A stretch of DNA of 64,000 bases from an uncultured Mycoplasmatota bacterium (GTDB lineage: Bacteria > Bacillota_I > Bacilli_A > Izemoplasmatales > Izemoplasmataceae). Positions 1-11,504 of the stretch are shown here, piece by piece. Numbering within the stretch: the stretch's first letter is position 1; each line of letters begins with the position of its first letter. The notes beneath the pieces were generated by a model. It ran no database searches. It saw only the letters and a list, made by a program, of their open reading frames with translations, and was not told where the DNA came from. Where the stretch lies: assembly GCA_913062645.1 (NCBI GenBank), contig CAJXVW010000001.1:682001-746000 (forward strand), read 5' to 3'. Both the position numbers and the translations under genes were made by a program.

Positions 1-213
1 ATGATGCAGTATGTGGTGCCCGATTATCAGAACACCGGCTTGATCGGGCACATGTTCAAGGTCATCTACGATGAGTTCGAGCGGATCGGCATCACCGATT
101 TTGAAGCCGGCACGATGATGGAGGACAATCCGAAACCGATCAACGCGTTCAAGAAGTTCGGTGGTGAGATCATCAAGATCTATCGCCTCTACGGCAAGGA
201 ACTCGGCAAATGA
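1..213 (+). CDS. C-terminal part of a GNAT-like N-acetyltransferase (5' end possibly outside the window)
   Basis: ORF open from base 1; C-terminal pattern 'YQNTGLIGHMFKVIYDEFERIGITDFEAGTMMEDNPKPINAFKKFGGEIIKIYRLY' resembles the end of GNAT-like proteins. Confidence 0.5.
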   Translation: MMQYVVPDYQNTGLIGHMFKVIYDEFERIGITDFEAGTMMEDNPKPINAFKKFGGEIIKIYRLYGKELGK

Positions 214-1397
214 TCATCGCCATCGTCCAGCTGATCGCCATCTTTCTCGTACCGTTGTTGATCATCCGCTACCACAATCTGTTCATCACCCGGTGGTTCG
301 GAACAATCGGCTCGGCCTATCTGTTCGGGATTGTCGTGGCATTGCTCATATATGGTGTCAATCAACTTGGTATTTCGTTTGCGGTCAATGCCGATGTCGG
401 TGAAATCGGAAGTCATCTGGCAATCAGTGTGGCCATTCCGTTGTTGCTCTTTTCCGCGAACTTGAAAGAAGCGAAAAAACTCTCCAAAACGGTGCTGAAA
501 TCCTTTGCTTCGCTGGTCCTCAGTGCGGTCATCGTGAGCACCATTGCATTCTATGTTTATGCGCGTAACATCACCGATGGGGCGGTGCTTTCCGGCATGG
601 CCATCGGGGTCTACACCGGTGGCACGCCCAACTTGAACGCAATTGCCAACATCTTTGGATTGGATGGTACCGTGATTGCCAGTGCAAACTTGTCGGACAT
701 GATCATCGGAGCCCTGTTCTACGTGTTTTTATTACTTCTATGCAAGCCGCTTTTGAGTCGGTTTCTGCGTTCCCGCACGGACGATGTGTACGTCACCGCA
801 ACATCCAACATCGACAATACCGATGACTTGGATCTGGTTGGATTTAAGATCAGCAAGACGTTGACATCACGCATCTTGCTTGCGTTTGGCATCGCCGTGC
901 TCGGAGCATTATTCGGACTCCTGGTATGGATCATTCTGGGTAGTGAAGACGGCAAGATGATTGATTTGCTTGTGCCCACGATGATGATCACCGTGACGGT
1001 GCTTGGCATCGTCGGTTCATTTCACGAAAAGATTCGTGAAACCAAGGGCATGAACGTAGTTGGTCAATACTTGATTCTGGTCTTCAGTTTTGCACTGGCA
1101 AGCAGCATCGACTTCTCTCGTCTGCAGTCAGTGTTCGGATATACCCTGCTGCTGTACGGATCGATCACGCTCGGTGTGTTTGTTCTGCACAGCATCTTCA
1201 GCAAATTGCTCGACGTGGATGTCGATTGCACGATGATCACGCTCACTGCGGGTCTCTACGGACCGGCGTTCGTACCGGCCATCACGAAACAGATCAACAA
1301 CGACGATCTGACCGTGCCCGGGTTAATCACCGGCAGTATCGGCTATGCGATCGGCACATTCCTCGGCATGATACTCGTCTTCCTCTACATGATCTGA
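210..1397 (+). CDS. DUF819-family polytopic membrane protein
   Basis: 395 aa, many hydrophobic helices, 'GVYTGGTPNLNAIANIFGLDG' motif typical of DUF819/YjcL; start overlaps the upstream stop. Confidence 0.75.
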   Translation: MIIAIVQLIAIFLVPLLIIRYHNLFITRWFGTIGSAYLFGIVVALLIYGVNQLGISFAVNADVGEIGSHLAISVAIPLLLFSANLKEAKKLSKTVLKSFASLVLSAVIVSTIAFYVYARNITDGAVLSGMAIGVYTGGTPNLNAIANIFGLDGTVIASANLSDMIIGALFYVFLLLLCKPLLSRFLRSRTDDVYVTATSNIDNTDDLDLVGFKISKTLTSRILLAFGIAVLGALFGLLVWIILGSEDGKMIDLLVPTMMITVTVLGIVGSFHEKIRETKGMNVVGQYLILVFSFALASSIDFSRLQSVFGYTLLLYGSITLGVFVLHSIFSKLLDVDVDCTMITLTAGLYGPAFVPAITKQINNDDLTVPGLITGSIGYAIGTFLGMILVFLYMI

Positions 1398-1410
1398 ATG
1401 AGGTGATTTT

Positions 1411-1917
1411 GTGAAATATGCAACCAGTGAACCCGATCGCGGGTCCCTTCTCAAACGCATTCTGATCGCCATCGTGGCGGTCTATCTGGTGGTGCTCCTG
1501 ATCATTCTCGGCATCAACATGTCACGCGGCGAACCATTGAGTTATCAAATGATTGATTACGACAACCAGTCGGCGCTGACGGTCGATCGCGCGACTTGCG
1601 AACAATACCACGCCGGCGTCATTTCGACTGCGTACCTCTGGGACGAGTTCGTGAGCGATTGCGAGCTGACGACGGATCTGACCTACGACGCAACGTTTTT
1701 CGAATCGCAGGTGTTGATCCTCCAGTTTTATGTCGGATCGCCCGACCAAGTCCCGTTCACGTATTACGACTATCTGTTCTCGCGCGACGGTTACGAGATC
1801 ATCAACGTTCGATACGAACGCTGCTGGCGATCCTGCTCGGACGAAACCGTGAAACACATCTACTTGATTACGATTGACAAGGACGAGATTCTCGGTGCGA
1901 ACATTTTGTTTGACTGA
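1411..1917 (+). CDS. hypothetical protein with one N-terminal TM helix
   Basis: 168-aa ORF with hydrophobic segment 'ILIAIVAVYLVVLLIILGI', preceded by a GAGGTGAT RBS, co-directional with neighbours. Confidence 0.6.
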   Translation: MKYATSEPDRGSLLKRILIAIVAVYLVVLLIILGINMSRGEPLSYQMIDYDNQSALTVDRATCEQYHAGVISTAYLWDEFVSDCELTTDLTYDATFFESQVLILQFYVGSPDQVPFTYYDYLFSRDGYEIINVRYERCWRSCSDETVKHIYLITIDKDEILGANILFD

Positions 1918-1941
1918 ATGCGAATCAGCTGGGGTGATGCA

Positions 1942-2319
1942 ATGAACAAACACGAACGTAGCGTCCTCGACGCCGACCGGGCCTTCTGCAAACTGGCCCA
2001 ACAAACCGACAGTGCCGGTTGGGCCGCCTATTTGGACAAACATGCCTTGATGGGAACAAGGTTGCACGAACCCTATGTGGAAGGTCGTGATAAAATCGTC
2101 ACGCTGATGGAGTACATTTACGCCTTGCCCAAGTTGACGTTCACGTGGGAACCGACACGCGCCTTCGTCAGTGACGATGGAACGCTTGCGGTGACGACCG
2201 GAACCTACGAACGGCAATACGAACTGGACGGTGAGACGCACCGGGAAATCGGCAAGTACGTCACGACGTGGCGGCGCAATGGTGATGCGTGGAAGATCAT
2301 CTTCGATTTCGGAAACTAA
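1942..2319 (+). CDS. NTF2-like / DUF4440 SnoaL-like protein
   Basis: Fold pattern 'DRAFCKLAQQTDSAGWAAYLDKHALM...EGRDKIVTLME...VTTWRRNGDAWKIIFDFG'; start moved to MNKHERS, preceded by GGGGTGATG. Confidence 0.65.
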   Translation: MNKHERSVLDADRAFCKLAQQTDSAGWAAYLDKHALMGTRLHEPYVEGRDKIVTLMEYIYALPKLTFTWEPTRAFVSDDGTLAVTTGTYERQYELDGETHREIGKYVTTWRRNGDAWKIIFDFGN

Positions 2320-2322
2320 AAC

Positions 2323-2350
2323 AAAAGACGAATCCTAAGATTCGTCTTTT
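2323..2350. terminator. Rho-independent terminator, probably bidirectional between convergent genes
   Basis: AAAAGACGAATC-CTAA-GATTCGTCTTTT perfect stem with flanking A/T. Confidence 0.85.
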
Positions 2351-3918
2351 TTATGAATGGGCAATGAGGAGGGGGCGGATGGTGGATTGGTAAGCAGTTC
2401 GTTGTCGATGCGGAACAGATCGTAAACGGTCGCCTGCAGTTCCAGTTCCGCCTGCGCGAGATCGCGCAGCAGCAATCCGGTGTTGGTCGGATTGACACCC
2501 TCGAGGAATGGATTGTCGGGTTTGTCGAAGACATAGTCGTTGGTCGCCACAAGGTACAGCGTGTCCGGGTCGAATGTTTCCACCGCGCTGACGTAACCGA
2601 GCGAGTTGGCGGCAATCAGCGTGTTGATCTCGCGACCGGTTAGTTCAACGGTTTTGATGACGTTGTCAAATGGCCAGATTTCATAGAGGAGGCCGAGGCT
2701 GATGACCTCGCCATCCCCAATGCTGGTCCGGGTACCGCCGAAGTTGTGGAATGCAATGTCGGCACCGGTTGCCTGGCGGATCAAGCCGGCAATCCAGTCG
2801 GTGAGCTGATAGGATGAGTAGTAGTCTTCGGACGTGATGATGGGGTCATTGAACAGACCGTCGGTTTCCAGAATGTACGTTTCCAGCAAGGCCGCGACGG
2901 CAACGTCTTCTTCGTAGAAGAGCGGATCCTGATACTTGTTCAAGTTGTCGATTTGATACGATACGATCTGGCCGTCGTAGAAATTGATGCGGACATAGCC
3001 AACGTATTCGCCGCTGCTGCCCGATTGCATTTCGGGGATGCCGTTGAGAAGATTGGCGTACTCGTTGTGGCTGTGACCGTTGAAGATCGCATCGACCTTG
3101 AAATCGCCTTCGAGTTCGGACAGTTCCTGATTGATGTAGCCGCTGTCATGGGCAACGACCAGGATCACATCACAGTCTTCCTCCGTGCGCAAGTACTGGG
3201 TATACGATTGAATGATCGGAATCGGGTCGGCGAACTGGTAGGGCGCGATGCGGCTTTCGGCGATCGATCGTTCCAGCCCATACCCCATTGTACCTATGAT
3301 TCCGATCTTATGACCACCTCGTTCAATGATGGTGTAAGGATCGATGCCTTCGGGGATGTTGGCAGTGTCCTTGTAATGGATGTTGGCGCCAAGGAACGGA
3401 AACGCTGCCTCGCCGTTGTCGGCGATTCCATCGGTGTAATCAAGGATCGTTTCAAGACCCCAATCAAACTCGTGATTTCCTACTGTGAAGGCGTCAAGAC
3501 CCATCAGATTGAGTAGGTTCACCGTCGACAGTCCGTTGTAGTAGTTGGACAGGGCGCTGCCTTGCAGGATGTCACCGCCGGCGAGAAACAACACCTTGTT
3601 GGGATGTTCGCTGCGACGCGTGTTGACCAGATTGGCAATCGAGGCGATGCCGATCTGACTGTTGCTGGCGGTGAGGGCGCCATGGAAATCGTTGATGTAA
3701 TAGATTTCGAGAAAGTCGTCGACGTTGTTTTCTTCCGGGACGCATGCACCGTTTTCTTCGACGAATCCATCGTCACAGACAAGTGGTTCGTCATCTTCGA
3801 TGCAATCGGCGTGTGTCGGATATCGTTCACAATCGACGATGTATGGGTCTTCCGCAGGCGTGCATGCGCTGAGCAGCACACCGACGATCATTGTCAATAG
3901 CAGTAACAGTCGTTTCAT
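2335..3918 (-). CDS. extracellular lipoprotein 5'-nucleotidase / metallophosphoesterase
   Basis: Signal peptide and lipobox 'MKRLLLLLTMIVGVLLSAC'; 'YYINDFHGA', 'GGDILQGSALSNYYNG', 'VGNHEFDWG', 'NGHSHNEY' metallophosphatase motifs; C-terminal 5'-nucleotidase domain. Confidence 0.9.
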   Translation of the reverse strand: MKRLLLLLTMIVGVLLSACTPAEDPYIVDCERYPTHADCIEDDEPLVCDDGFVEENGACVPEENNVDDFLEIYYINDFHGALTASNSQIGIASIANLVNTRRSEHPNKVLFLAGGDILQGSALSNYYNGLSTVNLLNLMGLDAFTVGNHEFDWGLETILDYTDGIADNGEAAFPFLGANIHYKDTANIPEGIDPYTIIERGGHKIGIIGTMGYGLERSIAESRIAPYQFADPIPIIQSYTQYLRTEEDCDVILVVAHDSGYINQELSELEGDFKVDAIFNGHSHNEYANLLNGIPEMQSGSSGEYVGYVRINFYDGQIVSYQIDNLNKYQDPLFYEEDVAVAALLETYILETDGLFNDPIITSEDYYSSYQLTDWIAGLIRQATGADIAFHNFGGTRTSIGDGEVISLGLLYEIWPFDNVIKTVELTGREINTLIAANSLGYVSAVETFDPDTLYLVATNDYVFDKPDNPFLEGVNPTNTGLLLRDLAQAELELQATVYDLFRIDNELLTNPPSAPSSLPIHKKDES

Positions 3919-3978
3919 ATTCATCACTCTTTCCTTGTAACGTATCATTGTATCATGATACGGGGGAAAACAAAAGGG

Positions 3979-4527
3979 TTATTGCATGCGTTCAATCAAA
4001 ATCGCGAATGGTGCCTGGCGGCGATTCAGATAGCGGTGGACGATTACTGTGTAATCGTGTTTGTCAAGGCTCTTCAGCATCGCCGTCAACGCATCGGCTT
4101 CCAGTTGTCCGCCCGGGTGTCCGGTGTAGACGGTGATTGCGATCAAACCTCGAATGGCGAGGTGGCGAAGAATCGTCTCAACCGCGGCCATCGTTGCATC
4201 CGGTGTGGTGATGATTGTTTTATCGCAATGTGGCAAATAGCCGAGATTGAACACGGCGAGATCGATGGAATCCTCACCCAGATGCCGTTCCATCAGTGCA
4301 TGCGAATCAAGGACCAACTTGACATTGTCATAACCAGCCTGACGCAATCGCTTGGCGGTTGCGTCCAGCGCTACCGGTTGAATGTCGAAACCGATCACCT
4401 GGTCGTAGAGTTCGGCCAGCAATAGCGTGTCATGGCCATTCCCGCACGTTGCGTCAATGGCAAGCAATCGGCGATCCTCATGGCGGCGTATCGTATGATG
4501 GATGAATGCGTTGATGTTTTGTTCCAT
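3979..4527 (-). CDS. mnmM: class I SAM-dependent methyltransferase of the YtqB/MnmM type
   Basis: 'IDATCGNGHDTLLLAEL' SAM motif, 'FNLGYLPHCDKTIITTPDAT', 'YTGHPGG' typical of YtqB-type rRNA-methylase-like proteins. Confidence 0.7.
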   Translation of the reverse strand: MEQNINAFIHHTIRRHEDRRLLAIDATCGNGHDTLLLAELYDQVIGFDIQPVALDATAKRLRQAGYDNVKLVLDSHALMERHLGEDSIDLAVFNLGYLPHCDKTIITTPDATMAAVETILRHLAIRGLIAITVYTGHPGGQLEADALTAMLKSLDKHDYTVIVHRYLNRRQAPFAILIERMQ

Positions 4528-4660
4528 GTCATCACCCCGCTCCATTATACCACAGTCGGGAACAAAGCAATATCAACAATTAGTTAGCGAGCAAACTATT
4601 TGCCATTTCACCCGACAAGTAGTACAATACAAGCGTACAAAAAGAAGGAGTGTGATTCAC

Positions 4661-4996
4661 ATGTTTGTCGATCTCAAAGCCAGTGAAACCGTTCAGGATT
4701 ACTTGCAAGACGGGAAAATCGCCGTCGTCAAGTTCGCCACCACGACCTGCCCGCCGTGCAAGATGCTGAAACCGATTTTTGAAAAACTGGCCACCGAACA
4801 GGATCTTCAGGACGTCGTCTTCATCGCTGCCGACGCCAACGAACATCCGCAGGCCTATCAATACGGTGTCAGCAGTGTTCCGACCTTGTTGTTCTTCAAC
4901 GGCAAGGACGTGCTCGGACAGAATGTCGGCTTCGTTCCGGAAAAACCGTTGCACGATTTTCTCAAGAAACTGGAACGCGAAGAACTCGCAAACTAA
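4661..4996 (+). CDS. thioredoxin-family protein
   Basis: 'VKFATTTCPPCKMLKPIFEKLA...VSSVPTLLFFNGKD'; CPPC active site and cis-Pro; AAGGAG RBS. Confidence 0.88.
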   Translation: MFVDLKASETVQDYLQDGKIAVVKFATTTCPPCKMLKPIFEKLATEQDLQDVVFIAADANEHPQAYQYGVSSVPTLLFFNGKDVLGQNVGFVPEKPLHDFLKKLEREELAN

Positions 4997-5019
4997 ACTC
5001 ATTTCGATGAGTTTTTTTT
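4995..5019 (+). terminator. Rho-independent terminator
   Basis: AAACTCAT-TTCG-ATGAGTTT followed by T tract. Confidence 0.85.
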
Positions 5020-5101
5020 GTGTCTGTTGGGGATTTCCACAAAACAAGGCACTTTGTCGGGTTTTGTGTTATAATGGTATTGAAAGTTTGGAGGAATATA
5101 C

Positions 5102-5944
5102 ATGAACCACATATCCGTTGCCATTTATCTGGATGTCGAAAACATCCAAGGCATGATCAATTTCGAGGACCTGCTCGACGACATCCGGCTGCAAGTCAGC
5201 AATGAATTTGAAAACGTCGACAAGGCCGTGTTCGCACTCAAGAAGGCGATCGGCGACTCGAACAACCTGAAACGCTTCCGCAATCAGCTGAGCGAACTCA
5301 ATTTCACCATCGAAGACACCCCGCACATCGCCAACAAGAAGAACCGCGCCGATCTGATGATCAGCGTCGACGCTTTGGAAAAACTCCACGTCGATCACCC
5401 GCATTTTGATTTGTTCGTGTTTTTGACGAGCGATTCCGACTATTCGATCGTGATGAACACGTTGCGCAAGTACAACCGTCAGGTGTGGCTCGTCGCCACC
5501 CGCGACGATTCGCAACGCACCATCTTCAAGTCGTCCACCGACAAGATCCTGATCATCGATGATTATCGCGTGATCAAGGAAACCAAATCGCGCAGCACGA
5601 AAACGACCCGTACCAAGACCAAGCCGAAACCGAGCGATTACGAGAAACTGCAACCATATCTCAAAAACGAATCCGATCGTCGCGCCTTGCTCGGCATGCT
5701 CAAGGTCATGCGCTCGTACACCGAGGAAAAACTCTACACCACCTTGGACACCAATAATCGCTTCCGCCAGATCGACGAAAATCTGAATCTGTCGCAAACC
5801 AAATTCAAAAAATTCAAGGCCGTCTACAAGGTTCTCGAAGAAGCCAAATTGATCGAGTTCCAGAAGGACATCACCCACAAGTTCACGATCATCGATCGCC
5901 AGAAAATCATCAGTTATCTCAACAAAATCCAAAACGAAGAATAG
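5102..5944 (+). CDS. NYN-domain (LabA/DUF88-like) protein with C-terminal wHTH-like region
   Basis: 'VAIYLDVENIQGMINFEDLL...KNRADLMISVDALEKL...FVFLTSDSDYSIVMNTLRKYNRQVWLVA' NYN Asp pattern. Confidence 0.75.
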   Translation: MNHISVAIYLDVENIQGMINFEDLLDDIRLQVSNEFENVDKAVFALKKAIGDSNNLKRFRNQLSELNFTIEDTPHIANKKNRADLMISVDALEKLHVDHPHFDLFVFLTSDSDYSIVMNTLRKYNRQVWLVATRDDSQRTIFKSSTDKILIIDDYRVIKETKSRSTKTTRTKTKPKPSDYEKLQPYLKNESDRRALLGMLKVMRSYTEEKLYTTLDTNNRFRQIDENLNLSQTKFKKFKAVYKVLEEAKLIEFQKDITHKFTIIDRQKIISYLNKIQNEE

Positions 5945-5970
5945 GAATCTCCGGATTCCTGTTTTTTCTT
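5943..5970 (+). terminator. Rho-independent terminator
   Basis: AGGAATC-TCCG-GATTCCT then GTTTTTTCTTTTT. Confidence 0.8.
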
Positions 5971-6071
5971 TTTGCTTGTAAAAATGATTGACAAATAAAA
6001 ATCTATGGTACAATAGAATTGTAAGTGATGTAAGGGATATCATCATATCTGAACGAGAAGGAGACGTAAAC

Positions 6072-6554
6072 ATGAGCGATGTAACCATCAGCAAGGCAAG
6101 ACGTGACGAAGCGGACAAGATTCTCTACTTCGTCAAGGAACTGGCGAAATACGAACGGATGCGCAAGTACGTCAAGGCGACCGTCGAAGACATCGAGAAG
6201 AACATTTTCGATCTTAACCGTGCGGAGGTCATCTTCATCCGTCGAGGTGAGGAACCGATCGGATTCGCCGTCTATTTCTACAAGTTCTCGACCTTCCTAT
6301 CCCGCCCGACCCTGCATCTCGAAGATTTCTATGTGATCGACACCGAACGCGGCAAAGGATTCGGCAAGAAGGTTCTCAAGTACCTGGCTCAGACGGCGCT
6401 TGACAATGGCTGCCTGCGTTTCGAATGGGACTGTCTCGAATGGAACAAGCCGTCGATTCGGTTCTACGAGAATCTCGGTGCCAAACCGTTGCGCGGATGG
6501 ATACCGTTCCGCATGGAAGGCAAACAGTTGGAAGAGTTCGCAAAAGAGGAGTAA
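6072..6554 (+). CDS. GNAT-family N-acetyltransferase
   Basis: 'LHLEDFYVIDTERGKGFGKKVLKYLAQTALDNGCLRFEWDCLEWNKPSIRFYENLGAKPL'; AAGGAGACG RBS. Confidence 0.85.
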   Translation: MSDVTISKARRDEADKILYFVKELAKYERMRKYVKATVEDIEKNIFDLNRAEVIFIRRGEEPIGFAVYFYKFSTFLSRPTLHLEDFYVIDTERGKGFGKKVLKYLAQTALDNGCLRFEWDCLEWNKPSIRFYENLGAKPLRGWIPFRMEGKQLEEFAKEE

Positions 6555-6570
6555 TCCTCTTTTTTTTATT
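6543..6570 (+). terminator. Rho-independent terminator
   Basis: AAAGAGGA-GTAA-TCCTCTTT then T tract. Confidence 0.8.
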
Positions 6571-6594
6571 TGTATTTAGTCTATTTAGAGAGTA

Positions 6595-6623
6595 TTTCAA
6601 TTTGGGTCAATCTGTGATATAAT
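6595..6623 (+). promoter_or_regulatory. putative sigma-A promoter of the purine-catabolism locus
   Basis: TTTCAA (6595-6600), 17-bp spacer, TATAAT (6618-6623) with extended -10 TGa. Confidence 0.55.
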
Positions 6624-6655
6624 ATATTAATATATCATATTTTTTTATATATGGA

Positions 6656-6669
6656 TGTAAGCGTTTACC
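6656..6669. promoter_or_regulatory. cre-like (CcpA/LacI-family) operator in the 5' leader of the purine locus
   Basis: TGTAAGCGTTTACC, one mismatch to TGWAARCGYTTWCW; inside pseudo-palindrome GTAAGCGTTTAC, downstream of the -10. Confidence 0.55.
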
Positions 6670-6752
6670 AATAGAAAAGGGCTACATTTAGCCATTATGA
6701 GAGACTTGGCAGCAGCACGGAAAACAACGCCAAAAAACAAGGAGGAATGCAA

Positions 6753-7319
6753 GTGGTCGATGGTATCATTCTTGCCGGCGGATCGTCTAAGCGGATGCGT
6801 CAGAACAAAATGCAACTACCGTTTCACGGTCACCCCATCATTCATCACACGATGTCGGCGATGGCATCTGTCTGTGAGCGCATCGTCATTGTGACCGGCC
6901 AGTATCAGGACAACTATGCCAAGGACTGGACGGGCACGGCCGATGTTGACATGGTCCACAACCCCGATCACGACGAAGGCATGTTCACCTCCGTCCAGTG
7001 CGGGGCGAGAACGATCCACAACGATGTGTTCCTGATTCCCGGCGACTGCCCGCTTGTGGAACCTTCCACATACGAAACGTTGCTGCAGGCGGACGGACCG
7101 ATCCGCGTACCCACCTATCACGGACGCCGTGGACATCCGATTTTCCTTGCCAAGGAACTTCTCGCAAGCTTGCGGCAAGAACCCAGTGATTCCAATCTCA
7201 AGGCATTTCGTGATCGACACGAAGTGACTTATGTCGAAGTCGATGATCCACATATCCTGTTTGACATCGACGACATGCTCGAATATCAAAAACTGTTGGA
7301 CATGGAAAGGATGGACTGA
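6753..7319 (+). CDS. MobA/MocA-like nucleotidyltransferase (Moco cytidylyl/guanylyltransferase type)
   Basis: 'VDGIILAGGSSKRMRQNKMQLPFHGHPIIHHTM' and 'FLIPGDCPLVEPSTYETLL'; GTG start at 6753 fits AAGGAGG better than ATG 6747. Confidence 0.8.
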   Translation: MVDGIILAGGSSKRMRQNKMQLPFHGHPIIHHTMSAMASVCERIVIVTGQYQDNYAKDWTGTADVDMVHNPDHDEGMFTSVQCGARTIHNDVFLIPGDCPLVEPSTYETLLQADGPIRVPTYHGRRGHPIFLAKELLASLRQEPSDSNLKAFRDRHEVTYVEVDDPHILFDIDDMLEYQKLLDMERMD

Positions 7320-7320
7320 C

Positions 7321-8109
7321 ATGCGAATCAACGAACTCATACAACCGACATCGATTGAAGAAGCGTATGCTCTCCTACAGGAACATGAGGACGCAAAAAT
7401 CGCTGGCGGCACGCTCTGGATGCGACTCGGACAGCACGATGTGGAACGCTTGATCGTGCTGGACGGTCTTGGTCTGGACACGATCACCGAGACAAATGAC
7501 GACATCTCCATCGGAGCGATGGTGACCCTGCGCCAGTTGGAGACCAACCCCATCATTCAAACGCATCTGAACGGCATGCTCAGCCGGGCGGCCGGCTCGA
7601 TCATGGGCGTTCAGGTTCGCAATCTGGCGACGATCGGCGGCAGTGTCATCGGCAACTACTCGTTCAGCGACATCATTCCCGTGCTCGCCGTCATGGACAC
7701 CACGCTGGTGTTCCATCACCAAGGGGAAGTTCCACTCGATCTGTTTCTGAGCAAACGGTTAAGCGAACCGGACATCCTGGTCGCGATCCGAATCCGCAAG
7801 CAAGAAGGCCGCGGCACAGTGCACAAGATCAGTCGCACGGAACTCGATTTCGCGCTCTTGAACGTTGCCGTCACCCACACCGATCGCTGGCGCATCGCCA
7901 TCGGCAGCCGCCCCGCCGGGGCAGCCATGGCGACCAACGCGATGGCCCATCTCGATCAGGCGGACAGGATCGATGATCAAACAATCGCCACGGCCGTTGA
8001 ACTGGCCATGGAAGAAATCAAGTTGTCCTCCAACGCCAAAGCCAGTCAGGCATATCGGCGCGATCTGTTGTCGGCCCATTTGCGTCGAGCTTTGAATGAG
8101 GTGAAATAA
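7321..8109 (+). CDS. xanthine dehydrogenase-type FAD-binding subunit (set A)
   Basis: 'AKIAGGTLWMRLGQ', 'ISIGAMVTLRQLE', 'VQVRNLATIGGSVIGNYSFSDIIPVLAVMD'. Confidence 0.88.
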   Translation: MRINELIQPTSIEEAYALLQEHEDAKIAGGTLWMRLGQHDVERLIVLDGLGLDTITETNDDISIGAMVTLRQLETNPIIQTHLNGMLSRAAGSIMGVQVRNLATIGGSVIGNYSFSDIIPVLAVMDTTLVFHHQGEVPLDLFLSKRLSEPDILVAIRIRKQEGRGTVHKISRTELDFALLNVAVTHTDRWRIAIGSRPAGAAMATNAMAHLDQADRIDDQTIATAVELAMEEIKLSSNAKASQAYRRDLLSAHLRRALNEVK

Positions 8110-8558
8110 ATGAAGGTAACCATGACGATCAACCATCGCCAGCGCGAACTCGATGTCGCCCCCGGCGAACATCTGTTGGACACGTTGCGCAACCACCACA
8201 TCCTGAGTGTCAAACGCGGTTGTGACAGCAGCAGCTGCGGCGTATGCACGGTCCTTGTCGACATGAAACCGGTCCTGTCATGCAGTGTGCTGACGGCCCG
8301 CGTTGCCGGCAAGGAGATTCTCACCGTCGAAGGCATTCATGATTTTGTGGAAACGCTGGCCGGCTACATGGGACACGAAGGTGCCGATCAATGCGGCTTC
8401 TGCAATCCCGCTCTGGCCCTTACCGTCTATGCCCTCAAACATGAAATTCCCCATCCGACACTCGATGACATCCGCCATTATCTGCTCGGCAACCTGTGTC
8501 GCTGTACTGGGTATCAGGCGCAACACATCGCGATTCTCAAATGTCTGGAGGAATGCGC

Positions 8559-8562
<4 letters not shown>
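8110..8562 (+). CDS. xanthine dehydrogenase-type 2Fe-2S subunit (set A)
   Basis: 'CDSSSCGVCTVLVDMKPVLSC' and 'CGFCNPALALTVYAL...LLGNLCRCTGYQ'. Confidence 0.92.
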
Positions 8563-10867
<2,305 letters not shown>

Positions 10868-10871
<4 letters not shown>

Positions 10872-11491
10872 CCAACAACATCAAAACCATCAGTACCATT
10901 CTCTTCTTTGGAGCCCTGTGGGGCATTCTCGAAGCAACGATCGGGCATGTGCTTCACTTCCTGCCGGCAACGATCGCCGGATCGATCATGTTCCCGATTG
11001 CCGGAGCGATTCTGTACAAGGCGTATCGCCGTCTCAACAACCGTCCGGCCCTGATCTATGTCGGCCTTGTCGCCGCCCTGATCAAATCCGTCAACTTTTT
11101 GATGCCGTCGCTGTCGATCTACAAGACGATCAACCCGATGATCGCCATCATCATGGAAACCGCCCTCGTGGTCATCGTGATCACGATGTTGGCAAGCGAC
11201 CGCATTCAAAATCAAGCGGGCGCGGCCGTCATCGCCAGCATCGGCTGGCGGGTGTTGTTCGTGTCGTGGATGGGACTTCAGTATGTCTTGACTGGCAATC
11301 TCGCACCCTATTTGGCAAACGCCACGGCGATTCTTGAATTCGTCGTGTTGAGCGGTCTGATCAGCAGCGTGTTCCTGATCGGCCTGCGCTTTGTTGTCGA
11401 CCGCTGGAACTGGAACACCGACCGCATCTACCAACCGGCGGTGTCATTGGTGTTGTTCGTGGTTGCCGCCATTCTGACCTATATCCTCTAA
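10868..11491 (+). CDS. polytopic membrane protein of unknown function within the xdh locus
   Basis: 207 aa, about six hydrophobic segments; overlaps the xdh Mo subunit by 4 nt. Confidence 0.7.
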
Positions 11492-11504
11492 AGGAGGCGA
11501 TGCC

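Noticed and set aside
5069-6118. 349-aa minus ORF opposite the NYN gene
   Set aside because: Antisense open frame from biased codon usage; the + strand product has clear domain motifs.
6600-6750. Purine, guanidine or Moco riboswitch in the xdh leader
   Set aside because: Could not match the conserved cores of these riboswitches by eye; only a small hairpin and cre-like site are supported.
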